Assembly: GCA_963791885.1 (NCBI GenBank)
Contig: CAWBUL010000005.1
Span: 434,001-498,000, forward strand
Length of the DNA stretch: 64,000 nt
Source of the DNA: CAVSUZ01 sp963791885
GTDB taxonomy: Bacteria > Pseudomonadota > Alphaproteobacteria > Acetobacterales > Acetobacteraceae
Reading direction: 5' to 3'
A program made the translations under genes and the position numbers. Positions within the stretch are counted from its first letter, which is position 1. Each line of letters opens with the position of its first letter. Below the pieces are notes generated by a model. It searched no databases. It saw only the letters and a list, made by a program, of their open reading frames with translations, and was not told the DNA's origin. Positions 9,007 to 18,184 of this stretch are shown here, piece after piece.

Positions 9007-9918
9007 TCACCGAATCCGTCCGATTTTGCGAAGTTTCCGCTCAACGTTGCCCATTAGCCCGGTGTAGGGGTGCGCGGTGGCGGTATCGTTGATCGTCGGG
9101 AAGGCCTCGGCGAACATCTCCGGCGTAACCGGACGCTCCGGGTCGAACTGCACACCCTCGGTGACAAAATACTGCACGCGGGCAAACCCACCGGCGGTGG
9201 CGGCGATGATGGCGCCGGAGACGCTGCACTGTTCGCTGCACAGCCAAGCCACGGCCGGGGACACGAGTTCCGGTTTCATGTACGGCGCCATGTCGGGCGG
9301 CAGGATACCTTCGGTCATTCGCGTATAGGCGGTCGGGGAGATGGCGTTGGTCAGGATGTTGTATTTGGCACCTTCCAGCCGCAGCACATTGATCAGACCG
9401 ACGACGCCGGTCTTGGCCGCGCCGTAATTCGACTGGCCGAAATTACCGACGGTTCCGGATCCCGATGTGGTGACGACGACGCGGCCGTATTTGCGTTCGC
9501 ACATGATGGGCCACGCAGCATGCGTGCAGTACACGGTGCCCATCAGATGCACCTGCACCACGTCCTCGAAATCCTCGAGCGGCATGTTGTGGAACGATTT
9601 GTCGCGCAGGATGCCAGCGTTGTTCACCAGGATGTCCAGCCGGCCCCACGTGTCCATCGCGGTGGCGATGATGTGGGCTGCGCCAGCGCGGTCGGCGACC
9701 GAATCGTAGTTGGCGACGGCCTCTCCGCCCTGGGCCTTGATCTCCGCCACGACCTTATCCGCCGCGGCCTGTGCCGACCCGCGCCCGTCCACCGCGCCGC
9801 CCGGATCGTTCACCACGACGCGCGCGCCACGTTGCGCCAGAAGCAGGGCGTGGGACCGGCCAAGTCCAGCGCCGGCGCCAGTCACGATAGCGACGCGATC
9901 ATCGAAGCGGATGGTCAT
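9007..9918 (-). CDS. SDR-family oxidoreductase, hydroxyacyl-CoA dehydrogenase-like
   Basis: A 303-residue short-chain dehydrogenase. The nucleotide motif is TGAGAGLGRSHA near the N-terminus, followed by the structural motif NNAGILRD and the catalytic set Ser (TTSGSGTVGN), Tyr and Lys (YGAAKTGVVG). The insertion VVNDPGGAVDGRGSAQAAAD after the first helix and the long C-terminus resemble the (3R)-hydroxyacyl-CoA dehydrogenase domain of peroxisomal-type MFE-2, so a fatty-acid or related CoA substrate is likely. The start at 9918 has AAGGGG about 9 nt upstream; the frame extends further without another good site. Confidence 0.85.
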   Translation of the reverse strand: MTIRFDDRVAIVTGAGAGLGRSHALLLAQRGARVVVNDPGGAVDGRGSAQAAADKVVAEIKAQGGEAVANYDSVADRAGAAHIIATAMDTWGRLDILVNNAGILRDKSFHNMPLEDFEDVVQVHLMGTVYCTHAAWPIMCERKYGRVVVTTSGSGTVGNFGQSNYGAAKTGVVGLINVLRLEGAKYNILTNAISPTAYTRMTEGILPPDMAPYMKPELVSPAVAWLCSEQCSVSGAIIAATAGGFARVQYFVTEGVQFDPERPVTPEMFAEAFPTINDTATAHPYTGLMGNVERKLRKIGRIR

Positions 9919-10039
9919 GGGCGGCGATCCCCTTGGAATGCGCACCGTTCATAGCAGCGGAATAATCAGATGGCGAAGCATCGCCGTGCGTTGTCCCGCC
10001 CGATTGCGGCGCAGGCGCCGAACGTGGCAGACACCGCGC

Positions 10040-11014
10040 ATGACTAGCCGCCGATTCCTGCTCGCCTCGATTCCCGCCTTGCTGTCCACGCCGCTCCTGA
10101 CCCATGCCGCCCAGGCGGTCGGGAGTTTCGACACGTACCTGGAATCCGTGCGCGCAGAAGCGCGCCGTGCCGGCGTTTCGTCCGGCACGCTGGACCGCGC
10201 CTTCGCCGGGCTGCAGCCTAACCAGAAGGTGCTGGATCGGGAGCACCACCAGCCCGAATTTACCCTGACCTGGGCTCAGTATCGCGCGATGCTGGTGACG
10301 CCCACGCGTATCGCGGATGGCCGTTCCGCGCTGGCCCGTACACGCTCCATCCTGAATGAGGTCAACCGCACCTATGGCGTGTCCCCGGGGGTGATCCTGG
10401 GGATCTGGGGCCTCGAGTCCAGCTTCGGCCAGAAGATGGGCGATTTCCGCGTGGTCGACGCGCTGGCGACACTGGGCTGGGCAAGCTCACGACCGACATT
10501 CTTTCGTTCAGAACTGATCGCGGCGCTGAAGATCCTGAACAGTGGCGACGTGACGCCGACGCGCATGACCGGGTCGTATGCCGGGGCGATGGGCCAGCCG
10601 CAGTTCATGCCGAGTTCCTATCTGCGCTACGCTGTGGACATCACCGGCAGCGGGCGGCGGGATATCTGGACCAGCACGCCGGACGTGCTTGCTTCCATTG
10701 CCAACTACCTGGCTGCGAATGGCTGGCGCCCAGGCGTCAGCTGGGGCACGCCCGCGCTGCTGCCGGCGGGCTTCAACGGCAGTTGGGGAGGACGCGATAA
10801 CCAGCGGCCGCTGATCGACTGGGTGCGCATGGGGGTGCGTCCGCAAGGCGGCATGCCCGCCAATACGGGACAATTGGCCGTGGTGATCCTACCGGACGGC
10901 GTGGGCGGGGACGCATTCCTGGCCTATGGCAACTTCGCCGCGATCCGGCGCTACAACCCATCCGATTACTATGCCCTGGCGGTGGGGCTGATCGGGGACG
11001 GAATCCTGGCGTGA
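10040..11014 (+). CDS. lytic murein transglycosylase, MltB-like
   Basis: A 324-residue secreted enzyme that cleaves peptidoglycan glycan strands with 1,6-anhydro end formation. The N-terminus MTSRRFLLASIPALLSTPLL is a signal peptide with a twin-arginine-like RR. Family marks are VLDREHHQPEFTLTW, the catalytic glutamate in GIWGLESSFGQ, and SYAGAMGQPQFMPSSY. The C-terminal part ends PSDYYALAVGLIGDGI. There is no lipobox, so it is probably soluble in the periplasm. The frame continues upstream, overlapping the divergent SDR gene, but the signal peptide sets the start at 10040. Its stop overlaps the rlpA start by 4 bp. Confidence 0.88.
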   Translation: MTSRRFLLASIPALLSTPLLTHAAQAVGSFDTYLESVRAEARRAGVSSGTLDRAFAGLQPNQKVLDREHHQPEFTLTWAQYRAMLVTPTRIADGRSALARTRSILNEVNRTYGVSPGVILGIWGLESSFGQKMGDFRVVDALATLGWASSRPTFFRSELIAALKILNSGDVTPTRMTGSYAGAMGQPQFMPSSYLRYAVDITGSGRRDIWTSTPDVLASIANYLAANGWRPGVSWGTPALLPAGFNGSWGGRDNQRPLIDWVRMGVRPQGGMPANTGQLAVVILPDGVGGDAFLAYGNFAAIRRYNPSDYYALAVGLIGDGILA

Positions 11015-11874
11015 CTCGAGTTTGGGTGCTGGTCTGTGCGCTGCTGCCCGCAGCATGCGCCCGCCACGCCGCACCACCTGTGGCCCATATGCATTACGAA
11101 CTGGGCGCGCCGTACCAGGCCGGAGGCGTTTGGCGCTATCCACAGGAAGGCTATCACCTGACGGAAACGGGGTTGGCGGTTGTTCAGACCTCACCCCATG
11201 AGGGCCTTACCGCGGACGGCGAGGTGTTTGATCCGAAGGCGCTGGCCGGGGCACATCCCACGTTGCAGCTTCCAGCGATCGCGCGCGTCACAAATCTGGA
11301 GAACGGCCGGCAGGTTACGATCCGCATTAACGACCGCGGCCCCGTCGATCCGGGCCGCATGCTCGCCGTGACGCCGCGCGTCGCACAGTTGCTCGGGTTT
11401 CCAACGTCGGGGATTGGCCGCGTGCTGCTCACAATGCTGCCGGAGGAAAGCCACGAGGTGGCCGATGGCTTGCCCGACGCCCCGCATCTGGCGCTGCAAG
11501 CTGCACCGCGTGCCGCTGTGACCGCCATCCCCCTGGCCGCGGGCGGCGCGGCCCGGGAGGTGGACGCGATCGGTCCGACCGGGGGGACGACGGGTGCGCC
11601 GTCGTCGGTGGTGCTGACGGGTGCGGTGACCACGGTGCCGGCTGATCCGGGCCAGCTGTGGATTGTGCTCAGTCCATTCCACGCTGTGCGCTATGCTCAG
11701 ATGGAGCGCGGACGCGTGCCGGAGTTGCCAGGCGAGGTGGTGCCGGTGGATGGGCCGGACGGGCGGGAATATCGTGCCCGACTCGGGCCGTTTGGCTCAG
11801 TGTCCGAGGCGGATGCCGCGCTGGCGCAAGCGCTCCGCGCTGGGATCAGGGACGCACGGATCGCGGTGGAGTAG
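11011..11874 (+). CDS. rlpA: septal ring lytic transglycosylase RlpA family lipoprotein
   Basis: A 287-residue protein starting at GTG inside the stop region of the transglycosylase (GTGA overlap). The short signal ends in a lipobox-like LLPAAC, so it is a predicted outer-membrane lipoprotein. The double-psi beta-barrel core shows the RlpA hallmarks GLTADGEVFDPKALAGAHPT, VTNLENGRQVTIRINDRGP, with the catalytic Asp in NDRG. A Pro/Thr-rich linker leads to a SPOR-like C-terminal domain (LWIVLSPF and YRARLGPFGSVSEADAAL), which would target denuded glycan at the septum. It sits in a cell-wall cluster. Confidence 0.88.
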   Translation: MTRVWVLVCALLPAACARHAAPPVAHMHYELGAPYQAGGVWRYPQEGYHLTETGLAVVQTSPHEGLTADGEVFDPKALAGAHPTLQLPAIARVTNLENGRQVTIRINDRGPVDPGRMLAVTPRVAQLLGFPTSGIGRVLLTMLPEESHEVADGLPDAPHLALQAAPRAAVTAIPLAAGGAAREVDAIGPTGGTTGAPSSVVLTGAVTTVPADPGQLWIVLSPFHAVRYAQMERGRVPELPGEVVPVDGPDGREYRARLGPFGSVSEADAALAQALRAGIRDARIAVE

Positions 11875-11889
11875 GAGGAAGCGAAACAG

Positions 11890-13095
11890 ATGATAACGCG
11901 ACGTTTCGCATTGTTGGCTTCGGTCTATGCCCTGGGTGTGGCGCCGGCGTTCGCGCAGCGACATCCGCCCCATGGAAAGGCTCACGCGCCCGCGGCGGAT
12001 CAGCCGACCGGCACGCCTGCGGATACGCCGATCGGACCGGTTGATACCACCGCCAAGTGGGCGTTCATCACCGACTTCAACACCGGCGCCACACTGCTCG
12101 ACAAGAACGCGGATGACCAGATGCCGCCGTCATCCATGACCAAGCTGATGACGCTGTACATCGTCTATTCGCGGCTGAAGGACGGACGGTTGAAATTAAC
12201 CGACCAGCTGATGGTGTCCGAGAAAGCCTGGAAGATGGGCGGGTCGAAGATGTTCGTGCAGATCGGCACGCAGGTGAGCGTGGAGGATCTGATACGCGGC
12301 ATCGAGGTGGATTCCGGCAACGATGCCTGCATCGTTCTGGCGGAGGCGATTTCGGGATCGGAGGAGCAGTTCGCCGATCTGATGAATGAAACGGCGAAGA
12401 AGCTCGGGCTGACCAACTCGCATTTCATGAATGCGACCGGCTGGCCGGCGGACAACCACTACATGAGCGCGCGCGACATCGCGACGTTGGCAGGTGACAT
12501 CATCCGCACGTTCCCGGATTACTACCACTACGCCTCGGAAAGGACGTTCAAGTACAACAATATCGAGCAGCAGAACCGGAACCCGCTGGTACAGCGCGGG
12601 ACCGCGGACGGGTTGAAGACGGGTCATACCGAGGCGGGAGGGTACGGACTGGTCGCCTCCACACTGCGCGGTTCGCGGCGCGTAATTCTGGTGCTGAATG
12701 GTATGGACACGATGCGCGAACGCTCTGAAGAGAGTGAGCGCCTAATGGATTGGGCGTTCGCAAACTTCGAGGACGTGACGCTGTTCGCGGCAGGTCAGCC
12801 AGTGGACAACGCACCGGTTTGGCTTGGAACGAGCCGCACAGTGCCGCTGGTCGGGGCGGAAGGCGTGGTGCTGACGATGCCGCGTAACTGGCGCCAGACC
12901 GCGAAGGTGGAAGTGTCGTATGACTCACCAGTGCGAGCGCCTGTGGCACGCGGCGCGCGGTTGGGCACGCTGACGGTGAGCGGTCAGGGCGTGCCAAATA
13001 TGCAAGTGCCGCTGTTGGCGGGGGATGATGTTCCTCGGCTGAGCCTGCCCGGCCGCGCCGTGGCGGTGATGGCGCACTTCGTGACAGGGAGTTAG
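11890..13095 (+). CDS. D-alanyl-D-alanine carboxypeptidase (PBP5/6 family)
   Basis: A 401-residue serine peptidase that trims the terminal D-Ala from peptidoglycan pentapeptides. A signal peptide (LLASVYALGVAPAFA) is followed by a Pro/Ala-rich linker. The active-site motifs are SSMTK (SxxK), SGN (SxN) and KTG in GLKTGHTEAGGYG. The C-terminal domain ends in a Val/Ala-rich helix (GRAVAVMAHFV), suitable for membrane attachment as in PBP5. It lies 15 bp after rlpA with GGAGGAAG as a strong ribosome site, so it probably belongs to the same operon. Confidence 0.92.
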   Translation: MITRRFALLASVYALGVAPAFAQRHPPHGKAHAPAADQPTGTPADTPIGPVDTTAKWAFITDFNTGATLLDKNADDQMPPSSMTKLMTLYIVYSRLKDGRLKLTDQLMVSEKAWKMGGSKMFVQIGTQVSVEDLIRGIEVDSGNDACIVLAEAISGSEEQFADLMNETAKKLGLTNSHFMNATGWPADNHYMSARDIATLAGDIIRTFPDYYHYASERTFKYNNIEQQNRNPLVQRGTADGLKTGHTEAGGYGLVASTLRGSRRVILVLNGMDTMRERSEESERLMDWAFANFEDVTLFAAGQPVDNAPVWLGTSRTVPLVGAEGVVLTMPRNWRQTAKVEVSYDSPVRAPVARGARLGTLTVSGQGVPNMQVPLLAGDDVPRLSLPGRAVAVMAHFVTGS

Positions 13096-13136
13096 CCTTT
13101 GTTTTCAGTGGCCTGCTTGTCCCTTCTGTTCGCCGC

Positions 13137-13793
13137 GTGACGCGGCGACCTTTAGGGGCAGGACACTGGCTGCCGCGTTTCATCACGCTCGAGGGTGGCG
13201 AGGGGGCGGGCAAGACCACGCAGGCCTGGTTGCTGGCGGAGGCGCTCCGCACACGTCGTTTGCCGGTACTGCTGACGCGTGAGCCGGGCGGCGCGCCAGG
13301 CGCGGAGGTATTGCGCGAGTTGCTGTTGGGTGGATCGATCGCGTGGTCCGCGCCGGCCGAGACGCTGCTGCATTTCGCGGCGCGCGCGGAACACGTGGAA
13401 CGGACGATCCGTCCGGCGTTGCGCGATGGAACGTGGGTGGTGTGCGACCGGTTCGCTGATTCGACGATGGCGTATCAGGGCTACGGGCAGGGCGCGGATC
13501 GCGACATGATCGCGGCCCTGACGGGGCTGATCGGGCTGGTGCCGGATCTGACGCTGGTGCTGGACGTGCCGCTCGATGTCGCGGCGGAGCGGCGCGCGGC
13601 GCGCGGCGGACGGCCGGACGCATATGAGGCGCGCGGCCCGGCGTTTCATGCGCACGTAGCCGCGGGGTTCCGGGAGATCGCTCGGGGCGCGCCGGAGCGC
13701 TGCGTGCTGATCGACGCGAGCGCGGATGCTGCAGCGGTGCATGCGGCGGTGATGCGGGCGGTGGCCGAGCGATTGGGCGGCGACGGATCTTAG
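13137..13793 (+). CDS. tmk: thymidylate kinase
   Basis: A 218-residue dTMP kinase for dTTP synthesis. The P-loop is LEGGEGAGKTTQA, the substrate motif is CDRFADSTMAYQGYG, and the lid region carries ERRAARGGRPDAYE. GTG at 13137 is used as start; the ORF begins 41 bp after the carboxypeptidase stop, an order (dac-tmk) common in alphaproteobacteria. The usual next gene holB is missing; instead a convergent flavin reductase gene overlaps the tmk stop by a few bases. Confidence 0.92.
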   Translation: MTRRPLGAGHWLPRFITLEGGEGAGKTTQAWLLAEALRTRRLPVLLTREPGGAPGAEVLRELLLGGSIAWSAPAETLLHFAARAEHVERTIRPALRDGTWVVCDRFADSTMAYQGYGQGADRDMIAALTGLIGLVPDLTLVLDVPLDVAAERRAARGGRPDAYEARGPAFHAHVAAGFREIARGAPERCVLIDASADAAAVHAAVMRAVAERLGGDGS

Positions 13794-14422
13794 CTCCGCC
13801 TCTCCCACTCATCGATGGCGATGCGCGGCATGTCGAACAGGTCAGTGGTGCGCGCGTACCATCCCCGTCCGTGCATGCGTCCGATCAGATCCAGCTTCGG
13901 CGTGTCGACGTAGCAGCGATCCTTATCCAGAACGCACTCGTCCTGGATGTGGACCGCGACCGCGCGGCCGAGAATCACCGCGCGGTCAATGCCGACATCA
14001 ACAATCACCAGGCGTTCGCATTCAAATGAAACCGGCGCTTCGGCAATGCGTGGCGGCTTCACCTTCGCGCTGGGCGCGGTGGTCAGCCCGGCCTCGCGCA
14101 GTTCGTTCACATCCTTGCCGAAATCGATCGCGGTGATGTTCATGTGTTCCGCGAGATCGAAATTGACCAGGTTCACCACGAACTGGCCGGTGCGACGGAT
14201 ATTGCCGCCCGTGTCTTTCACGTCGCCCGGGGCGCGCCCGCCGATACCGATGGCCAGGATCGGCGGATTGCCGGACATGGCATTGAAGAACGAGAACGGC
14301 GCGGCGTTCAGCGTGCCGTCGGTGTCCTGTGTGGTGACCCAGGCGATGGGCCGAGGCACCACCGTCGAGACGAGCAGCTTGTACACGTTATCCGGCGTCA
14401 TACCGGAGAAGTCGAACAGCAT
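13790..14422 (-). CDS. flavin reductase-like FMN-binding protein
   Basis: A 210-residue split-barrel flavoprotein (DIM6/NTAB type). Marks are VVPRPIAWVTTQDTDG near the N-terminus, NAAPFSFFNAMSGNPP and GQFVVNLVNFDLAEHMN, which together bind FMN. The C-terminal GRMHGRGWYARTTDLFDMPR is typical of the subfamily. It probably supplies reduced flavin or acts on a small-molecule substrate; the partner is not visible. The start at 14422 begins MLFDFSGMTP; the 12 codons upstream are not conserved-looking. The gene is convergent with tmk and overlaps its stop. Confidence 0.82.
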   Translation of the reverse strand: MLFDFSGMTPDNVYKLLVSTVVPRPIAWVTTQDTDGTLNAAPFSFFNAMSGNPPILAIGIGGRAPGDVKDTGGNIRRTGQFVVNLVNFDLAEHMNITAIDFGKDVNELREAGLTTAPSAKVKPPRIAEAPVSFECERLVIVDVGIDRAVILGRAVAVHIQDECVLDKDRCYVDTPKLDLIGRMHGRGWYARTTDLFDMPRIAIDEWERRS

Positions 14423-14537
14423 GGGGCTTCCTGCCTGCGAGAGCCTGCAAGCTGACAAGACGCGCCCCGGCTGTCCAGCTTAGGAGTCTCTTAACCGGCG
14501 AAGCGGAGATTTGGGCCGTTTCCCACAGGGTCTTCGC

Positions 14538-16901
14538 ATGCGATTTTTGCGCAATCGTTCCATCGCCGCCAAGCTTGCTGCGGTCACCGGATGTGCGCTG
14601 CTGCTGCTGATCGCTCTCGCCTGGTCGGCGCAGCGCGGCGTGTCCACCCTCGCCCGCGCGCAGAAGGAGGTATGGGCCTCCGCGGCGATGGAACGGCAGA
14701 TGCAGGGCGCGCTGATCGCCGCGCAGGAGCTTCGCGTGCTCGGGCAGGTTATTGCCGTGGCGCAGACCACGCGGGAGATCACGCGGGCGCTCGATGCGGC
14801 TAAAAAGGCGGAGGATACCGCGCGGGCGCGCCTGCAATCCGTCACCGCGGGTTCCGGACAGTCCGACACCGCGGCAGCATCAATCGCGGCCCTTGAAGCG
14901 TTCGGCAAAACACTCGCGGAGGAGGCAGACAAGCGCACGGCGTTGCTGAACGTGCGCGGCCGGCAATTGCTGGATGCGCGCGCGATGTTCACCTCGAGCG
15001 CCAATTCTTTCGCGGATGAGTTGGCGAGGGGGGGCGTTTCGGTCGGCGGCGTGGATGCGGTGACGGGACAGACGAAAGAGGTCGTGCCGCCGGACGTGCT
15101 GACCGCGGCGAAGGCGGACTTCGCCGCGTATCAGACCGCCATGGATCAGATGCAGAATGCCGCGCTGCTGTTCCTCGCCACCGGCAATCGCGGCGCGGCC
15201 AATGAGGTGAAGGACGACGCGAGCTCAGCCGATGCCAAGATTGCATCGTTGCTGTCCAGCAAGCTGCCGGATTCCACGAAGTCCGATGTGAAGGTACTGG
15301 CCACGCTGGGTCGGTCGATCGCGCAGGCCGCGGAGGCGGTGGTGGACCAGACGATCGCGCTGGACGACTTTCTGGCAAGCCCATTGGAGGCGGCGAGCCT
15401 TACCATGGCGGACCGGGTGACCACGGCAGCAGATCAGCTCGCCGCGGCCGCCGACGTGGCCAACCGCAATGCCGCTGAGGCTGCGCAAACGGCGAGGCGT
15501 CAGGTGTTGCTGATCACCGCGGGTATCGTCGCGGTGCTACTATTCTCAAGCTGGCTCGCGGTCCGAGCCATCTCCCGCCCGGTCCGGGACATGACGCGAG
15601 GGATCCAGGGCATCGCCGGCGGGGATACGGATATCACCGTTGGTTATGCAGGCCGCAGCGATGAGATCGGGCGCATGGCGGCGGCACTGGAGGCGCTGCG
15701 CGGGGTGGTGCGGGATGCGTTCGTGAAAGCCGAGGTGATCCGGCAGTTCCCCACCGGCATGTTGACGGCGCAGGCCAATGATGCGCTGACCGTGACTTAT
15801 GTGAATCCAGAGGCGCAGCGTCTGCTGGGACTGGTCGCACAGGAACTGCCGGTGCCGCCGGATGCGATCACCGGACAGAGTGTGCTGATGCTGTATCCGG
15901 ATCGCGAAGGCGCACGGGCCATCCTGCGCGATCCGACGCGCCTGCCCAATCGCACGCGTGTCGCGATGGGCGACGAGACTTTCGACGTGCTGGCCTCAGC
16001 GATCAACGATCGCGCTGGCGCCTATGTCGGACCGATGCTGACGCTGCACCGCGTGACGGAGCAGATGAAACTGGTCCAACGGTTCGAGCAGGACGTGGGG
16101 CGTATGGCGCAGATCGTCAGCGACCGGGCGAATGCGGTGCAGGCGAGTGCGACGGCAATGAGCGAAACGGCCGAGGATGCCGGTCGGCGCACCGAAGCGG
16201 TCGCCGCCGGGTCCGAGCAGGCGGCGGCCAATATCGGATCCGTGGCCGCGAGCGCGGAGGAGCTTGCGGCCTCGGTGGCGGAGATCGGGCGCCGGGTCAG
16301 CGACTCTGCGCGCATCGCCAACGAGGCTGTGGATCAGGCGGGGGCGGCAGATCAGTGCATGGGCGGGCTGAGCGAGGCGGCGGCGCGCATCGGCGACGTC
16401 GTGCGCCTGATCAGCGACATCGCCGGGCGCACCAACCTGCTCGCGTTGAACGCCACGATCGAGGCAGCGCGGGCGGGTGAGGCGGGCAAGGGCTTTGCCG
16501 TGGTGGCGAGCGAGGTAAAGACACTGGCGACTCAGACGGCGCGAGCGACGGAGGAGATCAGTGCGCAGATCCACTCCATGCAGGCGGCGACCAATCAGTC
16601 GGTCGAGGCGCTGCGGTCCATCGGCGCGACGATACGGCAGATGAGCGAGATCGCGGTGGCGATCGCGGGCGCGACGGAAGAACAGGGCGCGGCGACACAG
16701 GAGATCGCGCGGGCGGTGCAGGAGGCGGCAGCGCGCAGCTCGGAGGTGACGAGCACGGTGGGCCAAGTGGCGGATCTGGTGGCGGATACCAGCCATCGGG
16801 CGGTGGAGACGCTGGGGGCGGCGACGGAGCTGACGAACCAATCAGCGATGCTGCGCACGCAGGTGGACAGATTTCTTACGGACGTGCGGCAGGCGGCGTA
16901 G
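14538..16901 (+). CDS. methyl-accepting chemotaxis protein with PAS-like insert
   Basis: A 787-residue chemoreceptor. An N-terminal membrane helix (LAAVTGCALLLLIALAWSA) and a second (VLLITAGIVAVLLFSSWLA) enclose a helical periplasmic domain of about 310 residues. A HAMP domain (VRAISRPVRDMTRGIQGIAGG) follows, then a PAS-like segment (FPTGMLTAQANDALTVTYVN) between HAMP and the signalling hairpin, an unusual place. The hairpin tip TNLLALNATIEAARAGEAGK is canonical and contacts CheA/CheW. No C-terminal CheR-binding pentapeptide is seen. No other che genes are near, but flagellar genes at the window start show motility. ATG at 14511 in the same frame is an alternative start. Confidence 0.88.
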   Translation: MRFLRNRSIAAKLAAVTGCALLLLIALAWSAQRGVSTLARAQKEVWASAAMERQMQGALIAAQELRVLGQVIAVAQTTREITRALDAAKKAEDTARARLQSVTAGSGQSDTAAASIAALEAFGKTLAEEADKRTALLNVRGRQLLDARAMFTSSANSFADELARGGVSVGGVDAVTGQTKEVVPPDVLTAAKADFAAYQTAMDQMQNAALLFLATGNRGAANEVKDDASSADAKIASLLSSKLPDSTKSDVKVLATLGRSIAQAAEAVVDQTIALDDFLASPLEAASLTMADRVTTAADQLAAAADVANRNAAEAAQTARRQVLLITAGIVAVLLFSSWLAVRAISRPVRDMTRGIQGIAGGDTDITVGYAGRSDEIGRMAAALEALRGVVRDAFVKAEVIRQFPTGMLTAQANDALTVTYVNPEAQRLLGLVAQELPVPPDAITGQSVLMLYPDREGARAILRDPTRLPNRTRVAMGDETFDVLASAINDRAGAYVGPMLTLHRVTEQMKLVQRFEQDVGRMAQIVSDRANAVQASATAMSETAEDAGRRTEAVAAGSEQAAANIGSVAASAEELAASVAEIGRRVSDSARIANEAVDQAGAADQCMGGLSEAAARIGDVVRLISDIAGRTNLLALNATIEAARAGEAGKGFAVVASEVKTLATQTARATEEISAQIHSMQAATNQSVEALRSIGATIRQMSEIAVAIAGATEEQGAATQEIARAVQEAAARSSEVTSTVGQVADLVADTSHRAVETLGAATELTNQSAMLRTQVDRFLTDVRQAA

Positions 16902-17075
16902 GCTTCGGCGGCATCGGATTCGGCATGGGATACTGTAGAGCCCGTGCGGTCGATTAGAATGGTTGCGCGTGTCCGGTGCGCGCCGGAGCCGGAGTTGCTG
17001 AGCCGAGCTCTCTCCCTGGACAAACCGAGGAACTCGTGGTGACGTCGAGCTCCAAAAAACAATAAGGGGGCTCGA

Positions 17076-18155
17076 ATGGCAGAAATCCTGCGACGGCAAG
17101 CTTTGAAATATGCGGCCACGGCGGGGGCCGTCACGCTCTTAGATACTAGAGGCGGCTTGTCCCAACGTGCTTCGGCTGCGACCGACATCACGGCTGTCGA
17201 ATGGGGCGGCGATGTGATCGATGCGATGAAGCAGATCGAAGCCAAACAGAACCAAGTCACAGTGAACTGGGTGCTGCACCAGGGCGGTTCCGGCGCCATT
17301 CTCCCCAAGATCAAGGCAACCTGGCCGCGCGCGGAATATGACTACGTCGCGGGCTGGGAAGGCTCTTTCAATGGAATGATCAAGGAAGACTGGCTGGTGC
17401 CCGTCACTGTAGAAACAGTGCCGAACCTTGCCGATATTCCGCAGAAGATAATTGTGAAGAACGCGAAGGGCGAGTGGATGGCCGTGCCTCGCGCTGTTGG
17501 CGGCATCTATATCGCGTACCGCAAAGACATTTGCCCTGTTGAGATCCACAGCATCGACGATTTGTTCGACAAGCGCCTCAAGGGCAAAATTTGCTGGCCC
17601 GGGCCCACGCAGGCAATGATGCTCCCGCTCGTGGCGCTGTCACTGCACGCCGGCGGCGACGAACGGAACATGGACCCTGGCTTTGCACTCATGAAGAAGC
17701 TCGCTCAGACGGGCAACATCGGCCGCGTCGGCGTCACGGACACCGATTTTTCGACCTCCTTGACCAGCGGTGAGACCGCATGCGGCTTTTACTCCGAGCC
17801 GCAATTGACCGCGGTCGGCAAATCCTTCCCGCTGGTTCGGCTTACAAAGCAAAAGGGAGTGCCTGTCTTCCTGTATCAGAGCGGGTTCGCTATCTTCAAG
17901 AACCGTCCGAACCTTCAGGCGACGCTGGATTTTGTGAATTTCTGCATCAGCCCCGATATGAACACGCTCTATGGGCAAGTGGCCGGCGAAGCACCACTCA
18001 ACACCAAGGCCACGACGCCAGCCAGTCTGATGCATCTCAAGTTCACGCCGCAAGAAATGGATGAGTTCGTCTACGTGCCGGACTTCAATGTCGTTCTGTC
18101 CCAACAGGATGCCTGGAGCAAGCGATGGGAGAATGAGATTGCGCCGCTGCTCTAG
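17076..18155 (+). CDS. polyamine-type ABC transporter substrate-binding protein
   Basis: A 359-residue periplasmic binding protein of the PotD/AfuA-like group. The N-terminus LRRQALKYAATAGAVTLL looks like a twin-arginine-type leader. Later segments ADIPQKIIVKNAKGEWMAVP, GGIYIAYRKD and LYGQVAGEAPLNTKA match spermidine/putrescine-type binding proteins. AAGGGGG lies 7 nt before the ATG. It is the first gene of a complete four-gene importer (binding protein, two permeases, ATPase) to 20996. Substrate could be a polyamine, an opine or another small cation; I cannot tell from sequence. Confidence 0.87.
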   Translation: MAEILRRQALKYAATAGAVTLLDTRGGLSQRASAATDITAVEWGGDVIDAMKQIEAKQNQVTVNWVLHQGGSGAILPKIKATWPRAEYDYVAGWEGSFNGMIKEDWLVPVTVETVPNLADIPQKIIVKNAKGEWMAVPRAVGGIYIAYRKDICPVEIHSIDDLFDKRLKGKICWPGPTQAMMLPLVALSLHAGGDERNMDPGFALMKKLAQTGNIGRVGVTDTDFSTSLTSGETACGFYSEPQLTAVGKSFPLVRLTKQKGVPVFLYQSGFAIFKNRPNLQATLDFVNFCISPDMNTLYGQVAGEAPLNTKATTPASLMHLKFTPQEMDEFVYVPDFNVVLSQQDAWSKRWENEIAPLL

Positions 18156-18184
18156 ATGCACCTATTTCCGGAGGGGGATTGGAT

